Origin: Aplidium turbinatum
Lineage: Eukaryota > Chordata > Ascidiacea > Aplousobranchia > Polyclinidae
Reading direction: 5' to 3'
DNA: 64,000 nucleotides
Assembly (NCBI GenBank): GCA_918807975.1
Contig: OU964934.1
Location: forward strand, 4,526,001-4,590,000
The position numbers and the translations under genes were made by a program. Positions 20,721 to 33,360 of this stretch are shown here, piece after piece (the stretch's first letter is position 1; each line of letters begins with the position of its first letter). The notes under the pieces are model-generated. The model did not search any database and was not told the origin of the DNA. It worked only from the letters and a program-made list of their open reading frames with translations.

Positions 20721-21600
20721 AAAGATCATCGTGTCCTAATTACATTTCGCCATCACCATGCCCAGGAGTGCTGTCGTCACATCGACGACTGCATATGAGT
20801 GGGCAGTCTACTAGCAAGCAACGTGCCGCTACACTAATCAACAAAATGCAAAGCCAAACTAATGAAATCGCTCGGTTATCCTTGCAAACCGTCAGGTGTT
20901 GTGACAAAGAAAAGTACCTAGGGGTTTTCACTTAAAACTGTGGATGTGATAGGCTACATATAAAACTATCCTGGTACGACATAGCGAGCCAAAGGGAAAG
21001 GGGAAATTGGTCAAGTTGGCAAATCGACATTTTTGTACCTTATTTTAATCGTTTTTTTACTCTGATAATGGTTTTTTTGAGACGCACATGTTATTAATTG
21101 CAGGGGCTCTATCCACTTTTAGAATTTGGGGGGGTGATTTTTGGACAGTGGGCTAAAATCGTCATAGTCATTACAACTTCTGGGGGGCTGCGCCCCCCAG
21201 ACCCCCTATTGCAGCATCAACTTCTTTCTGATCGCAGCATAGGGTTTCCAAGTCGTTTCACAAAGTATGTTTCGGAAAGAACATTTTTAGGTAAGCAAAC
21301 TGGTAGTCACTTAACAAGGAATAATTCTGGCACTGCAAATGAAAACTCGAACCAATCATGAACTACGTTTTCCGTGACGTGAAAAAGGACGAAAAGAAGA
21401 TGATACAAAGCAAATCAAGTGCTGGATTTTCTATCAGCTGTTTGTTTGTTTGTTTTTCATATTTTTACCCTGCATTGCGAGAAAGTGGACTTGAGCGCTA
21501 TGCATCGGTGTACGCCTTCTGACGTACACCTGACCCACGCTGCAGCCGACGGCAATGTCTGTTTCCGGTTGTCTACTCTACTTATGACTTAAATTTGGTA

Positions 21601-23553
21601 GGGCAAAGTGGGGCGTGTTGTCACAGGGGCGTGTTGTCACAGCACGATTTCCATGTGATAACGCAAGCGTACAACCACGAGTTTTCAATGGAAGGCATAG
21701 TTTTCAGTTCTCTTTCCTACAAGCAGTGAAGATTAATAAATTTGTCACCACAGCAGAAATTATGAGGAGTGCTTTGGGCAAAATCAGGTTTTATAACTAA
21801 ACTAAAAATGGTCTGGAAAACTAAGGTATGATCATAACTGATCAGAAAAGATATCATTCGTTAGCTTTAAGCCTGCTCTTTTCATCATAGGGGGAAGGGA
21901 AGGTAATTTGATACACTTTTAACATTTTTGCCTGTTAACTGAAAATTACGTGACATAAACTATTGATTTTAAGCTGAAATGAAAGTCTGATCCCTTACAC
22001 ACTTTTTAAAAGCATTTTCACTTTTCTATTTTTGTTACTTTTTTTTTAATTGAAATTTTAAAAACGTCAGTCAAATGTATCAATTTACCTTCCACGGAAG
22101 GTAAATTGATACACCCGGAAGGTAATTTGATACAGTAAAACTAATACAGAAATCCCTTTTGACAACAAAGCAATAAATGAAAATTTATTATGTGGTTGGC
22201 GTGCTTGGGTGCAAGGATGACTGTTGAGAACCATGTGTGCGGCGAAGCTTCTGCAGCGGGATGGACATGGAAAAGATCATTGGCTGGAGTTCTTATTCAA
22301 GGGGGGTGCTTTGCGCTTTTCTCATTTTTTGAAAGCAGATAGCGTGTAAGCCTACGAAAGCCCATATAATTGTTGTTTCCCAAAGTAGCAGGTCTTGTTA
22401 ATAAAGAATAACTTATTTAAATCAACTAGATCAATGACAACATTTATTACAGTCACAAAAAAGAGTTTAATATACTGTATCAATTTACCTTCTTTACATG
22501 TATCAATTTACCTTTTTCAAAAAAAGTTATAAAGTTCTGGTTTTTGTATGCTTGGATGCAGATTGCAGAAAAAACGTGACAAGCCCTTGAAGCCTTATGA
22601 ATGAACTGTCAAATGAGTTTGGTTTCATCTTTCAGGAGCTTTTCTTTAATTTTGTAGACGAAAATAATCATGAGTTAAAAATTTTACGAAAATACTCAAA
22701 AAACACACTTTTACAATTTTATGCCATAAAAGCACGAGTTAGCTGCATGGTGCAATTTTTGTAGGCATTATTTTCACAGATCTTCCACCTAATGACAATA
22801 TTTTTGACTAATATTTTTTGTACATTTCTGTAGGGGGGGTGTATCAAATTACCTTCCGTATCAAATTACCTTCCCTTCCCTTACCAAACAGATAAGACAT
22901 GCAAGTAGAGATGTACACATGGTTGTTGAAACCACCTGATTTCATACCACGGGGCGTGTTGTCACAGCTGTGACTACACGGCCCGAGGTGTGCATTTTTA
23001 ATATTAAGAAACATAAAAAATTATTTGTGCTTATACAACGAGGTAATATGCGTATTTGTTAAAATACAACGCTTTTTTAGGAAATAAAAATTAATATTAG
23101 ATAATGATACACACATATATTCGATAGTTACACATAATTCTCAAGATGACATTTTTATTGTTTTTGATAATGGGCATAAAATTTTTACCAATATGTTGTA
23201 AATTAAATTTTTTTGCATTTCGCATATTTTTTATTCGTTCAGCCTGTATTAAAACCATTTTTTGTTGGTTTCTGTCATATTTTAGTCACAAAGCATGTGC
23301 AGAAATTTTGTGACAACACGCCCCATGCTCTGTGACAACACGCCCCGGGGTGGGGCGTGTTGTCACAGTCCATTCACTTGCATTAAACATGCATTTATGT
23401 AAAAACGAAATAATCCAGAAAAACTTTAACTGTAGCTAAAAGAAGCCGAATGATACCTCTTTCAATTGCACTATCTAGCATTTCGATACCATTGGTACAG
23501 AACGAAATATATGCTGATTTGTAAAAATTGTGACAACACGACCCACTTTGCCC
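21601..23553. mobile_element. TA-flanked element A (Tc1/mariner-pogo type, non-autonomous)
   Basis: TIR GGGCAAAGTGGGGCGTGTTG followed by TCACAG, with the complement at the right end (one mismatch), and TA duplicated on both sides. GTGACAACACGCCCC is repeated inside at least six times, near both ends and near 22953 and 23310-23370. Such repeats are usual transposase-binding candidates. No coding frame. It is itself split by element B. Confidence 0.82.
21890..22881. mobile_element. TA-flanked element B nested in element A
   Basis: Ends read GGGGGAAGGGAAGGTAATTT and the complement of AGGGAAGGGAAGGTAATTT, flanked by TA. GGTAATTTGATAC repeats internally (22085, 22120, 22485, 22500, 22845). Near 22210-22340 it carries a scrap matching the LINE zinc-finger tail at 48.1-48.2 kb, giving a fifth layer. 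No transposase. Confidence 0.75.
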
Positions 23554-24256
23554 TACTACCCATTACTCGAAATCGATCACTGGGTAGAGGCAATTATACT
23601 TAGTGAAGTTTCTTCCCCAGGGAAACAACAGCAAGTGCGGGGGGTGGAGTCGAACATGCAGGCTCTCGACTGCGAGCCCAACACGCTAACCACTCGGCCA
23701 CTGCTGCCGACTAAGTTGGCAGCTGGTTGGCTTTTTAGGGGTTAGGGTTAGAAAGTAGTCATTTCATTGACGTGGGTTCAATTCTCACAACTGCTATTGC
23801 TCTTTTTTCTTCTGTAATTACCAAATAAAATTTAAAACAAAGATTAACTCTCTGGCTAAGTGCGAGAAAGGTCACAATTGGACGGTAGCCTCTTATAACA
23901 TGTTCTGATTGGTTGGCGGTGTCATTCTAGTCATTTGCAGTGGCAGAATTTTGTCTAGTTAAAGTGGCTACCAAGCAAACTAAGTTAAAACCCAGTGTAA
24001 ACGCCTGGCTCGTAGTTCAGTGTTGCCAAACCAAAAAATCATATTGAAATGAAATATATATTCATATTGATAAAAAATTCAAAATGTGCCAACAGCGAAA
24101 ATGTATTTTTCAAAATTTGATCAATAAAATATCACAAAACCTTTTCAAAGCCAAATGAGTGGGGGGGTGATTTTGCATTGATCACCCCCCCACTCCAATT
24201 AGTGGGGGGGTGATCACCCCCCTCACCCCCCCTTGGATAGAGCCCATGATTAATTG

Positions 24257-25197
24257 TATTTAAGTAGTATCATTTAAGTATAGCGATCTATATACACACT
24301 ACACAGGCCTTGACAGTGTGCGAACTGGAGACCTGACTGAAGGCCGGTGCAATTTTAATTGTTTAAGTTAAATTTACTTTATATTCCTTTTAAATGAATG
24401 TTTTGAGAATTCAAATTGCTAAAGTGTGATCACTGCATCTCAAACCACTTCAAAGCTCTTAAAATTAGGCTACGTTAAAAAATGACAAATTTTCCATTTT
24501 ACATTGTTGCCGGAGTTTTGTTTGTGGATTTCCTGCACACGTGCCAAACTGTACTGTGTTATTTCAAAGGTAACAATAGGACAGAAGTAACCCAAAATCA
24601 CAAAAAATGTGCACCCAGACTAGTGACTGCATTAAAATTAGTTGCAAATGCACTAAAAACCTTTACAGCCTGTTTTACCTCGATAAAATCATCAGAAAAA
24701 AACTTATTCATATTTATTAATTATTGCTCAAATTATCAACTTATAAGCCTACAAGCGATTTTGGCTACTAACAAATCGACCTTCAGTCAAATTTTAAGTT
24801 GTACGTTGGTATGGCCTGTGTAAAGGCCGCTATGGGTTCAACAGGTCACAGTTACATTCCGTAAAAGTCAACTTAAAAACTTTGTCTTAAATTTTAAAGC
24901 GTTGCAAGCAGGGTCTCCGAGAGAAGTCAGCACTGGTCGGGAAACAATACTAAAAATGGGCCCCTTAATATTTTTTTAGCAAATATACAACTAATTTGTA
25001 TCTTGCGTTGCATGTTCGTGTTAAGCTGAAATTAGCCTACTTTCCTCAGCATGAAAAGAACTTCGTTCAATGTAAAAATCATCAATAATCACTGGATTAC
25101 ACTTGCAGCAAAAATGCCATTGAGGCAAACTATTTTGTCTAGAAAGCTTTGTAAACACACAATAGGCCTACAGGCAACGAAAATAGTTCAACCAAGC
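24257..25197. other. Unannotated intergenic DNA
   Basis: Contains a 113-codon open frame (24482-24823, plus strand) with a hydrophobic start but no recognisable motif. I treat it as chance in AT-rich DNA. Confidence 0.45.
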
Positions 25198-25205
25198 ATT
25201 TAATT

Positions 25206-25430
25206 CAGGAGTGTCCAAACTTTTTCCCCACGCGAGCCAGATTTGATAATAAGTGTTCGCGGGCCAACAGCCACAATAATTTTTCTGAAAACTGCAAGTT
25301 GAATTTATATGATTTTTGTGTGTCTACAGGTCAAAAATAACACATTGTAGCCTACAACAACAGGCGCGGGCCATACAAAAAAGTCTTGTGGGCCGGAGTT
25401 GGCCCGCGGGCCGGACTTTGGACATCCCTG
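25206..25430. mobile_element. hAT MITE (GTGTCCAAACTTT ends)
   Basis: CAGGAGTGTCCAAACTTTTT at the left and ACTTTGGACATCCCTG at the right, with an exact 8-bp duplication ATTTAATT (25198-25205 and 25431-25438). Interior 'GCGGGCC' blocks are typical of hAT MITEs with these ends in many animals. 225 bp, non-coding. Confidence 0.88.
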
Positions 25431-26645
25431 ATTTAATTTAACCCTTTCTGGGACTTTTTGCAATGCAAAGTTACGGATCACAGCATCAAATGATAAAATT
25501 TTGCGACGTCTGAATTGATGCACAACATAGTTAGACTTTTCAATCGGTTTTGAGTCATGGTCATAGGCCTACTGGAGCGCAAACAATTCTTTACAAATTT
25601 CAGTAATTGCTAAAACCACGCTCTCAAAGCGCAACCGTTGGAGGTAGCTACCGGAACACAAAAACAAATCATAACAAAACTATTTGGAAAAACCTTTCGA
25701 AATATGGGGTGGTTCGTTCTGGTTTGCAGCTGAGTAGTAGTAGATGTTATGACGTAAGTAAGAACTTGTAAGATCGAATGTTATGACGTAATGATGGTAA
25801 GAACGAACTTGGTACCGAACCCTCCGACCTAGGACGGGTTCAGTACGAACGAGTGATGCTAATAGGTAATGTATTAAATGTAAGTACGAACCTTGGCTAG
25901 AAACTAGAAGCTTACGTAATATATAACTTGGTTTACTTATAAAAAGCAACAAATAAATATTTTTTCATTTGTGGTCTGTAAAGAATGATTTTTTTAAAGC
26001 AATTTTCAACAGTTCAGTGTTCGATTCCCATGTCCGATGTTTTTTTTAAGCAATTTTACTAATGATAATGTGCTCTGTGTTTGATTCCCATGTCTGAGTT
26101 GTTTGTTTTTTAAAGGAATAAATATGTAAAATTTCATACATTAGATGTCTCGTTGGTCAGTTTGTATGCATAACTTACATAATCACAGTGGTTGCAATGA
26201 CTACAAGATATAGAAAAGACTTTAGAACATAACCAGCTTATTTTTATTAATTCACAAAGCAACCTTTTAACCTGAAATTAAAACGATATGATATTGAAAA
26301 GATTTTAAAACATAACCAGCATATTTTTAGTAATTCACAAAACAACTTTTTAACCTGAAATTAAAGTTGACAAAGTCATTTTTGATTTAAAATCATTTGT
26401 TTAAATTCTATAACTGTAGACACACAGCTGGGAACCACTGCAATAACCTAACTTCTGCCAAGCAAATAACCTAACACTTCGCACCTAACACCTCGTATAC
26501 TAGTCAATGGGAAAGACATTTTTGAAGTCATATCATTGTGGGTTCATTGATGTTGTTTAAATTTTATAACTGTAAAGGATGTAAAGTTCATAGATCGGTT
26601 AATATGCGGGGGTTTATTTATTAATGTGCAGGTTAATATGCGGGG

Positions 26646-26831
26646 TTAATTTTGTAAAAGTTTTATTAACTTTTTGTCAGTTTGGGTGTAGCCATGCTTT
26701 TCGCAAAGGTGTTTGCTTGTAAGAATAGAGTTTTCACTATTGATTATGATAGGTAGGTCTATTGGCTCGATTCCAGATCTTTCTAAATACTGGGTTTTGT
26801 TCTTGCTGAATGTGTTATTTCGGTAAATCAA
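26646..26831 (-). other. 61-codon open frame in the left arm (identical in right arm)
   Basis: Encodes a Lys/Asn/Ile-rich peptide containing 'YLERSGIEPIDLPIIINSEN'. The same peptide is encoded at 31579-31764 in the other arm. Identity follows from the arms being copies and is not by itself evidence of selection. I recognise no family. Confidence 0.25.
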
Positions 26832-28435
26832 TGAGGTTTCACTGTTTTTTGGTTTGTATAGGTTAGTTAATCTCGTTATACTTTGGTCCTTTTAATCAGT
26901 GGCTTGCTTTTAGTTTATTGTAAGGTAAATGGTCAAAGGGGTACTTCGTTGCTTATTAGTTGGTTATATATATCATAATCTATGACTGGTCCAAAAGCTT
27001 AATAAATAGGCTACTGCATTTTGGCATCTCCATTTCGGTTAATCTTCGTTTCGGTTTATGTTGGTTTCGGTAAACTTTTATTTCGTTAGGTCTACATTTC
27101 GCTAAAGCAGTGTTTTTTTTACTAAAACTTTATGGTAATGTTTAATAAATGTAACTAATCTGAAAAATTAATTTTGTAGGTATAATACCACTTAAAGGTT
27201 GTGAGAATTATAGCTTGGTCAAAATGACCTAACTTTAAGCTTGTCATGAAGGAATAACATTTACGGTTTTGTTGTATGATCCTTACAACAACTGCACTAC
27301 TCCATGATATTAACATAAAGGTTCAACTCAACACACAAGCAGTACTGTAATTTAAGACATAGAACCTCCTGTTTTGGTTGTGTTCAACTTTGATCCATGT
27401 ATCTTATCATGTTTATCTCATCATTTTGCTAAGCATCCATTTCATAAAAATCGTTAGAGCAATGATTTTAGCTAAAACTTTATGGTAATGTTTACGAAAT
27501 GTAACTAACTTGGAAATTATTTTTGTTGATATAGTATCGCTTAAAGATTGTAACAACAATGGCTTGGTCAAAACAATGTAACTTTTGTCATTTGTGTTTG
27601 CATAAATAACTTTTACGTTTTTTGTATGATGCTAATAACAGCTAAACATTTAACGTTGTCTTTTATGGAATGAGAACACCCAAATGAACAGCTTACTTAT
27701 TTGTATACAACAATACCAAAAGTAGTTATTATTTCCGACCATATAACATCATTCATTCTGTTAGAATCGATGTAACCTTTTTTTCTAAACAAGTCTGAAC
27801 ACGATTTATATGAAATTAGCGCTTTATTGAAAATCGATCACAACATCTTTTTAAACTGATTCTCTGGTAATTAAGTTTTTTTTTAGTTTTCGGTAAATGT
27901 TTATTTGTTTACAATATCATGCAAAGGTACATTTTTTATTTCACTGTGTTATTGTTTGTTTTTTTTTTGTATAACAAATAAGTAAGATGTTATTGCTATA
28001 TGTGTTTAACTTTGGTTCAGTTTCAAAATTGACATTTTGTAGGCACAAACTTATCGCAAATCACGAAGGTTACACCATTCTAAGTTGAGTTTCTTTATTT
28101 TTATCCGCCATTTTTATTATATGTAAAGTCGTGATAAGTAGAATGTAGCTAGAACACACGTAAAAACCTAATAAGTTGTTGCAAAAGTGTTGCCAAAACC
28201 TGATTATTTGTCAGTAAATAGTCAAATAGATCAAAGAAAAAGAGATTTTTCATCTATTTATGTTGAAATCTGAGCAAACAAAAGGTGACTTATTGGAAAT
28301 TTTTAGATTTTTATGCGAAAAAGGAATCTTGTTATGACTGAGATAAAAAATACAACCGTGTGTACAAGCAACTGAAGTGATGTTAAGAAACAAAATAAAT
28401 CGAATTATGTGTTAAAAAATAACCCAAAATCAAAA

Positions 28436-28518
28436 TACTAGATGAGGGATTCGAACCCACGCGGATGCTAGTCCATTGGTACTTAAGACCAACACCTTAA
28501 CCACTCGGTCAATCTAGT
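28436..28518 (-). tRNA. tRNA-Leu (anticodon UAA)
   Basis: On the minus strand: acceptor ACTAGAT pairs 7/7 with ATCTAGT, then discriminator A. The D arm is ACC-GAGTGGTTAA-GGT. The anticodon arm is TTGGT-CTTAAGT-ACCAA with anticodon TAA. The variable arm has a GGA/TCC stem, and the T loop is TTCGAAT. One T-T mismatch sits in the T stem. Boxes A and B match the usual tRNA-Leu(UAA) of animals. It lies in the spacer of the large inverted repeat, so it may be a real gene carried along or a slightly decayed copy. No intron. Confidence 0.75.
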
Positions 28519-29500
28519 TTGTTATAGCCTAAACAAGTGCTCAGTACGCATGACCCACCTAAAACTTGTTATATTAGGTCTGCATTAAACAACATAAACA
28601 GTTTATTGCAATTTCATTTAAAAAATGTTTTGACTATGATAAAACAAAGACGTTTAAGACATAATTCGATTGTGAAAATTTGTGATCATGAATTTATGTG
28701 CTATAGCAGGTGCCTAAGCTAGAGGAGGTGCTAGCAGTTTATTAAAAGGATGTCATCCAATTAAAAGAAGCGATTAAGTTGTATGATACACTTCGTTGTA
28801 CGAATTTGATAGGAATTAAGGAAATATGGGTTCGTTTTTATACAAATCAATCAGTGTAACAGATAAATTGTGTAGTTTGGATACAAGACAATGTATTAGG
28901 ACAGGCATAAATTAATTTTCGTTTCCAAGACCTGCTTGTGTGCTTCCACCCACCAATGAATTGAAGTGAAAAAAAGTTGTTGGTTTAAATATACATCACT
29001 GAAATTAAGCTATAAGTAGATGTGGTAAAATTATTACGGTACATAAAGTTAGAGGCATAGCCTATAGAACGTGTAAAACAATGGGTTGCTAGAAAACATT
29101 TTTCAATGTAATAAAATAGTTTTGCATATCTGTTAGAGGTTGAATGTTTATCTATTAGGTTAGACATAATTACAAAAAGCTGAAAAACATAACTTCCTTT
29201 GCTTCTTAAAAGAATCTTGTAGCCTACAGTGGTTTCGGAGATTGCAAAACACAAAGGCTTTAAAAATGATTTATGCACTATACAACTTACCACGATTTAA
29301 AAAATATTACGTTGTTATATTAAAACAGTAAGTTTAGGCAATCATTATCTTTACAGATGAATTGTAATATATTCTAATATGCTTGATAAAACTACCAGTA
29401 TGAAAATTTTACCATTTACAAAGTAAATCATGCTTGTGTTTAACAAAAATAACAGGAGGGTTGAAAATGTGAAAAAAATACTTGTGACCCCAGTATTAAC

Positions 29501-29610
29501 AAGCGTGGAAGCTACATCTATATGGTTAGCGAATCGCAACTGCTCGCTGTACTAGTGAGTGCTCAGCCTTGTGCTGATAGCCGGGAACAACGCTCCTTTC
29601 TTCACAACTA
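29501..29610 (+). repeat. Dispersed repeat D, copy 1
   Basis: GTGGAAGCTACATCTATATG, GGTTAGCGAATCGCAACTGC and the following TGAGTGCTCAG...GTGCTGA blocks match 37385-37505. Possibly a SINE with a degraded head. It lies in the spacer of the inverted repeat. Confidence 0.5.
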
Positions 29611-30169
29611 ATACTTCTTGCAAATGGAAGCATGGGATCGATCACGAAACCAACAGCTCAACAATAAAAACTTCAGAACAGAATGAAGGTGAAACCTTAA
29701 GTAAACGGTGTTGCCATTTAAAAGTCTAATGTGACACATCGAAAATGTTTGAAGTGTTTGCAAATTATAAGTGCGCTTTGAGTAGCTACATTTTATGGTT
29801 TCAGGCGCTCCGATATGGTTGCTGGAATACCTCATCTTGATTTCTTACTCTAAAACTTTAAAAACTGAATTGTGCAACATATAAAAAATAGATAAGCCGA
29901 TGTATTGTTTTTTAGAAATAAGAAAACAAAATATCAATCTGAGAATAACTCACATTAATTTGCAATAAGTAGTAATAAGTTATTGTAAACTAAACATTAT
30001 CATAATTTTTTTTTGTTTCAAACAAAACTATGTACAATAAAACTATCAATTTGAGTTATTATTATCTTAATTAATTTATAAGTTAAATCAAATATGAAGT
30101 TTACATTATATATATATAATTATTCACATAACATGTAATTTTGTAAAGTTAATAAATGTGAAACAAGGA

Positions 30170-30400
30170 AACATGATAAAAATTTTGCTAAAAAGATACA
30201 CATGAAAAATTACTTTAAATGCAAAAATAGTTAAGCTTTGTTTTACAAACTAAAAAGTAGTCTTGACAAATTTTAAACTAAAAGTTTTATTCTAATAACA
30301 TAAATGCAAAAATAGTTAAGCTTTGTTTTACAAACTAAAAAGTAGTTTTGACAAAGTGTAAACTAAAAACTTTATTCTAATAACATACACACGAAAAATT
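30170..30400. repeat. Tandem repeat, two ~93-bp units
   Basis: ATGCAAAAATAGTTAAGCTT followed by TGTTTTACAAACTAAAAAGT is repeated twice, head to tail, with few changes. Located just inside the right arm of the inverted repeat. Confidence 0.7.
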
Positions 30401-32089
30401 ATTTGACATCACAACTTAAATTTTCGTTTACAAACTGAACTATAATTTTAACAAATCACAAAGTTTTTATTGCACAAACCAACCATCAAAAATATTATTA
30501 ACTAACTAGCCTACAAAGTTTATGTTCTATAATTCACAAACGGAAAAATAGTTTAACAAATTTTATGTGTTTTTTTATAAGTTTATAGAAACTACAACAA
30601 AACATCACAACCTTCAAGTTTCTGTTTCATAATTATAAAGTAAAACCTGTGTTCAGGATCTTGTTTGTGTGTTATTATCATCAAGTGTGATTATGTGTTG
30701 CAACAATTGATTTCATAGCTGTTCATTTGGGTGTTCTCATTCCATAAAAGACAACGTTAAATGTTTAGCTGTTATTAGCATCATACAAAAAACGTAAAAG
30801 TTATTTATGCAAACACAAATGACAAAAGTTACATTGTTTTGACCAAGCCATTGTTGTTACAATCTTTAAGCGATACTATATCAACAAAAATAATTTCCAA
30901 GTTAGTTACATTTCGTAAACATTACCATAAAGTTTTAGCTAAAATCATTGCTCTAACGATTTTTATGAAATGGATGCTTAGCAAAATGATGAGATAAACA
31001 TGATAAGATACATGGATCAAAGTTGAACACAACCAAAACAGGAGGTTCTATGTCTTAAATTACAGTACTGCTTGTGTGTTGAGTTGAACCTTTATGTTAA
31101 TATCATGGAGTAGTGCAGTTGTTGTAAGGATCATACAACAAAACCGTAAATGTTATTCCTTCATGACAAGCTTAAAGTTAGGTCATTTTGACCAAGCTAT
31201 AATTCTCACAACCTTTAAGTGGTATTATACCTACAAAATTAATTTTTCAGATTAGTTACATTTATTAAACATTACCATAAAGTTTTAGTAAAAAAAACAC
31301 TGCTTTAGCGAAATGTAGACCTAACGAAATAAAAGTTTACCGAAACCAACATAAACCGAAACGAAGATTAACCGAAATGGAGATGCCAAAATGCAGTAGC
31401 CTATTTATTAAGCTTTTGGACCAGTCATAGATTATGATATATATAACCAACTAATAAGCAACGAAGTACCCCTTTGACCATTTACCTTACAATAAACTAA
31501 AAGCAAGCCACTGATTAAAAGGACCAAAGTATAACGAGATTAACTAACCTATACAAACCAAAAAACAGTGAAACCTCATTGATTTACCGAAATAACACAT
31601 TCAGCAAGAACAAAACCCAGTATTTAGAAAGATCTGGAATCGAGCCAATAGACCTACCTATCATAATCAATAGTGAAAACTCTATTCTTACAAGCAAACA
31701 CCTTTGCGAAAAGCATGGCTACACCCAAACTGACAAAAAGTTAATAAAACTTTTACAAAATTAACCCCGCATATTAACCTGCACATTAATAAATAAACCC
31801 CCGCATATTAACCGATCTATGAACTTTACATCCTTTACAGTTATAAAATTTAAACAACATCAATGAACCCACAATGATATGACTTCAAAAATGTCTTTCC
31901 CATTGACTAGTATACGAGGTGTTAGGTGCGAAGTGTTAGGTTATTTGCTTGGCAGAAGTTAGGTTATTGCAGTGGTTCCCAGCTGTGTGTCTACAGTTAT
32001 AGAATTTAAACAAATGATTTTAAATCAAAAATGACTTTGTCAACTTTAATTTCAGGTTAAAAAGTTGTTTTGTGAAGTACTAAAAATAT

Positions 32090-32387
32090 AAACAGACATA
32101 ACTCAGCAACAACACTACATTTAACATTATAAAAACAAAAAACAAGAAGCGAACGTTTTCGGCTAGTCATATAGCCCTTTTCAAGCCTATAATATACTAT
32201 ATGATTCATATACTATATGATTCTTTAGCATTTCTTTTAATAATGTATTTCTTATAGGCTTGAAAAGGGCTATATGACTAGCCGAAAACGTTCGCTTTTT
32301 GTTTTTTGTTTTTATAATGTTAAATGTAGTGTTGTTGCTGAGTTATGTCTGTTTATGGTTTAAAAGAGTTACCTCTCTACCCAAATT
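32090..32387. mobile_element. Foldback insertion with Penelope-like ends
   Basis: A 298-bp palindrome inserted in the right arm. It is flanked by a 13-bp duplication GTACTAAAAATAT (32077-32089 and 32388-32400); the left arm has a single uninterrupted version. Each arm carries AAAAGGGCTATATGACTAGC followed by CGAAAACG, a GGCT/AGCC-stem plus GAAA motif of the kind seen at the ends of Penelope-like elements. The assignment to that group is inference. Confidence 0.6.
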
Positions 32388-32879
32388 GTACTAAAAATAT
32401 GCTGGTTATGTTTTAAAATCTTTTCAATATCATATCGTTTTAATTTCAGGTTAAAAGGTTGCTTTGTGAATTAATAAAAATAAGCTGGTTATGTTCTAAA
32501 GTCTTTTCTATATCTTGTAGTCATTGCAACCACTGTGATTATGTAAGTTATGCATACAAACTGACCAACGAGACATCTAATGTATGAAATTTTACATATT
32601 TATTCCTTTAAAAAACAAACAACTCAGACATGGGAATCAAACACAGAGCACATTATCATTAGTAAAATTGCTTAAAAAAAACATCGGACGTGGGAATCGA
32701 ACACTGAACTGTTGAAAATTGCTTTAAAAAAATCACTCTTTACAGACCACAAATGAAAAAATATTTATTTGTTGCTTTTTATAAGTAAACCAAGTTATAT
32801 ATTACGTAAGCTTCTAGTTTTTAGCCAAGGTTCGTACTTATATTTAATACATTACCTATTAGCATCACTCGTTCGGACC

Positions 32880-33360
32880 GAAACCGTCCTAGGTCGGAGG
32901 GTTCGATACCAAGTTCGTTCTTACCATCATTACGTCTTAACATTCGATCTTACAAGTTCGTACCGACTAGGGTTAGTACCGGTGGTTACGTCATAACATT
33001 CGCTCTTACAAGTTCGTACCCACGATTCTTACATCATTACGTCATAACATCCGTTCTTACAAGTTCGTACCGACTAGGGTTAGTACCGGTGGTTACGTCA
33101 TAACATTCGCTCTTACAAGTTCGTACCCACGATGCTTACATCATTACGTCATAACATCCGTTCTTACAAGTTCGTACCGACGATTCTTACATCATTACGT
33201 CATAACATCCGTTCTTACAAGTTCGTACCACAAAGTTCAGACCAAACAACCTTATCTTCGGTTCGTACCACAAAGGATTCGATCTAGGGTTCGTACCAAG
33301 CGAGGGTTCTTACCGGTTCGTACCGAGCGAGGGTTCTTACCGGTTCGTACTGAGGGTTAG
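32880..33360. repeat. Terminal tandem array of the right arm
   Basis: A unit of about 50 bp (TTCTTACATCATTACGTCAT, then AACATCCGTTCTTACAAG, then TTCGTACC) is repeated several times, followed by shorter GGTTCGTACCGAGCGAGGGT units. The left arm has only one or two units at its corresponding end, so the arms differ in array length. Confidence 0.7.

Larger units (their letters stand above)
21441..23710 (-). repeat. tRNA-derived SINE (family A), copy 1, interrupted
   Basis: On the minus strand the head starts at 23710 (CGGCAGCAGTGGCCGAGTGG) with box B GTTCGACTCC; the tail (AAACA repeats) ends at 21441. It is split at 21600/23554 by a TA-flanked element. The intact copies at 44.6 and 58.0 kb read TTGGTACTACCC (reverse-complemented) across the site, which proves both the insertion and the TA duplication. 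Confidence 0.88.
21101..24248. mobile_element. hAT-type element, outer shell of a four-level nest
   Basis: TIR CAGGGGCTCTATCCA (left) and complement of CATGGGCTCTATCCA (right), with an exact 8-bp duplication ATTAATTG (21093-21100 and 24249-24256). G/C runs lie inside both ends. No transposase frame. Its interior was invaded by a SINE (21441-23710), itself invaded by element A, itself invaded by element B. Own sequence only about 0.9 kb. Confidence 0.85.

Noticed and set aside
24482-24823. 113-codon membrane-like frame
   Set aside because: No motif, no context, AT-rich chance frame.
26646-26831. Conserved 61-residue protein
   Set aside because: Identity between arms reflects the inverted repeat, not selection.
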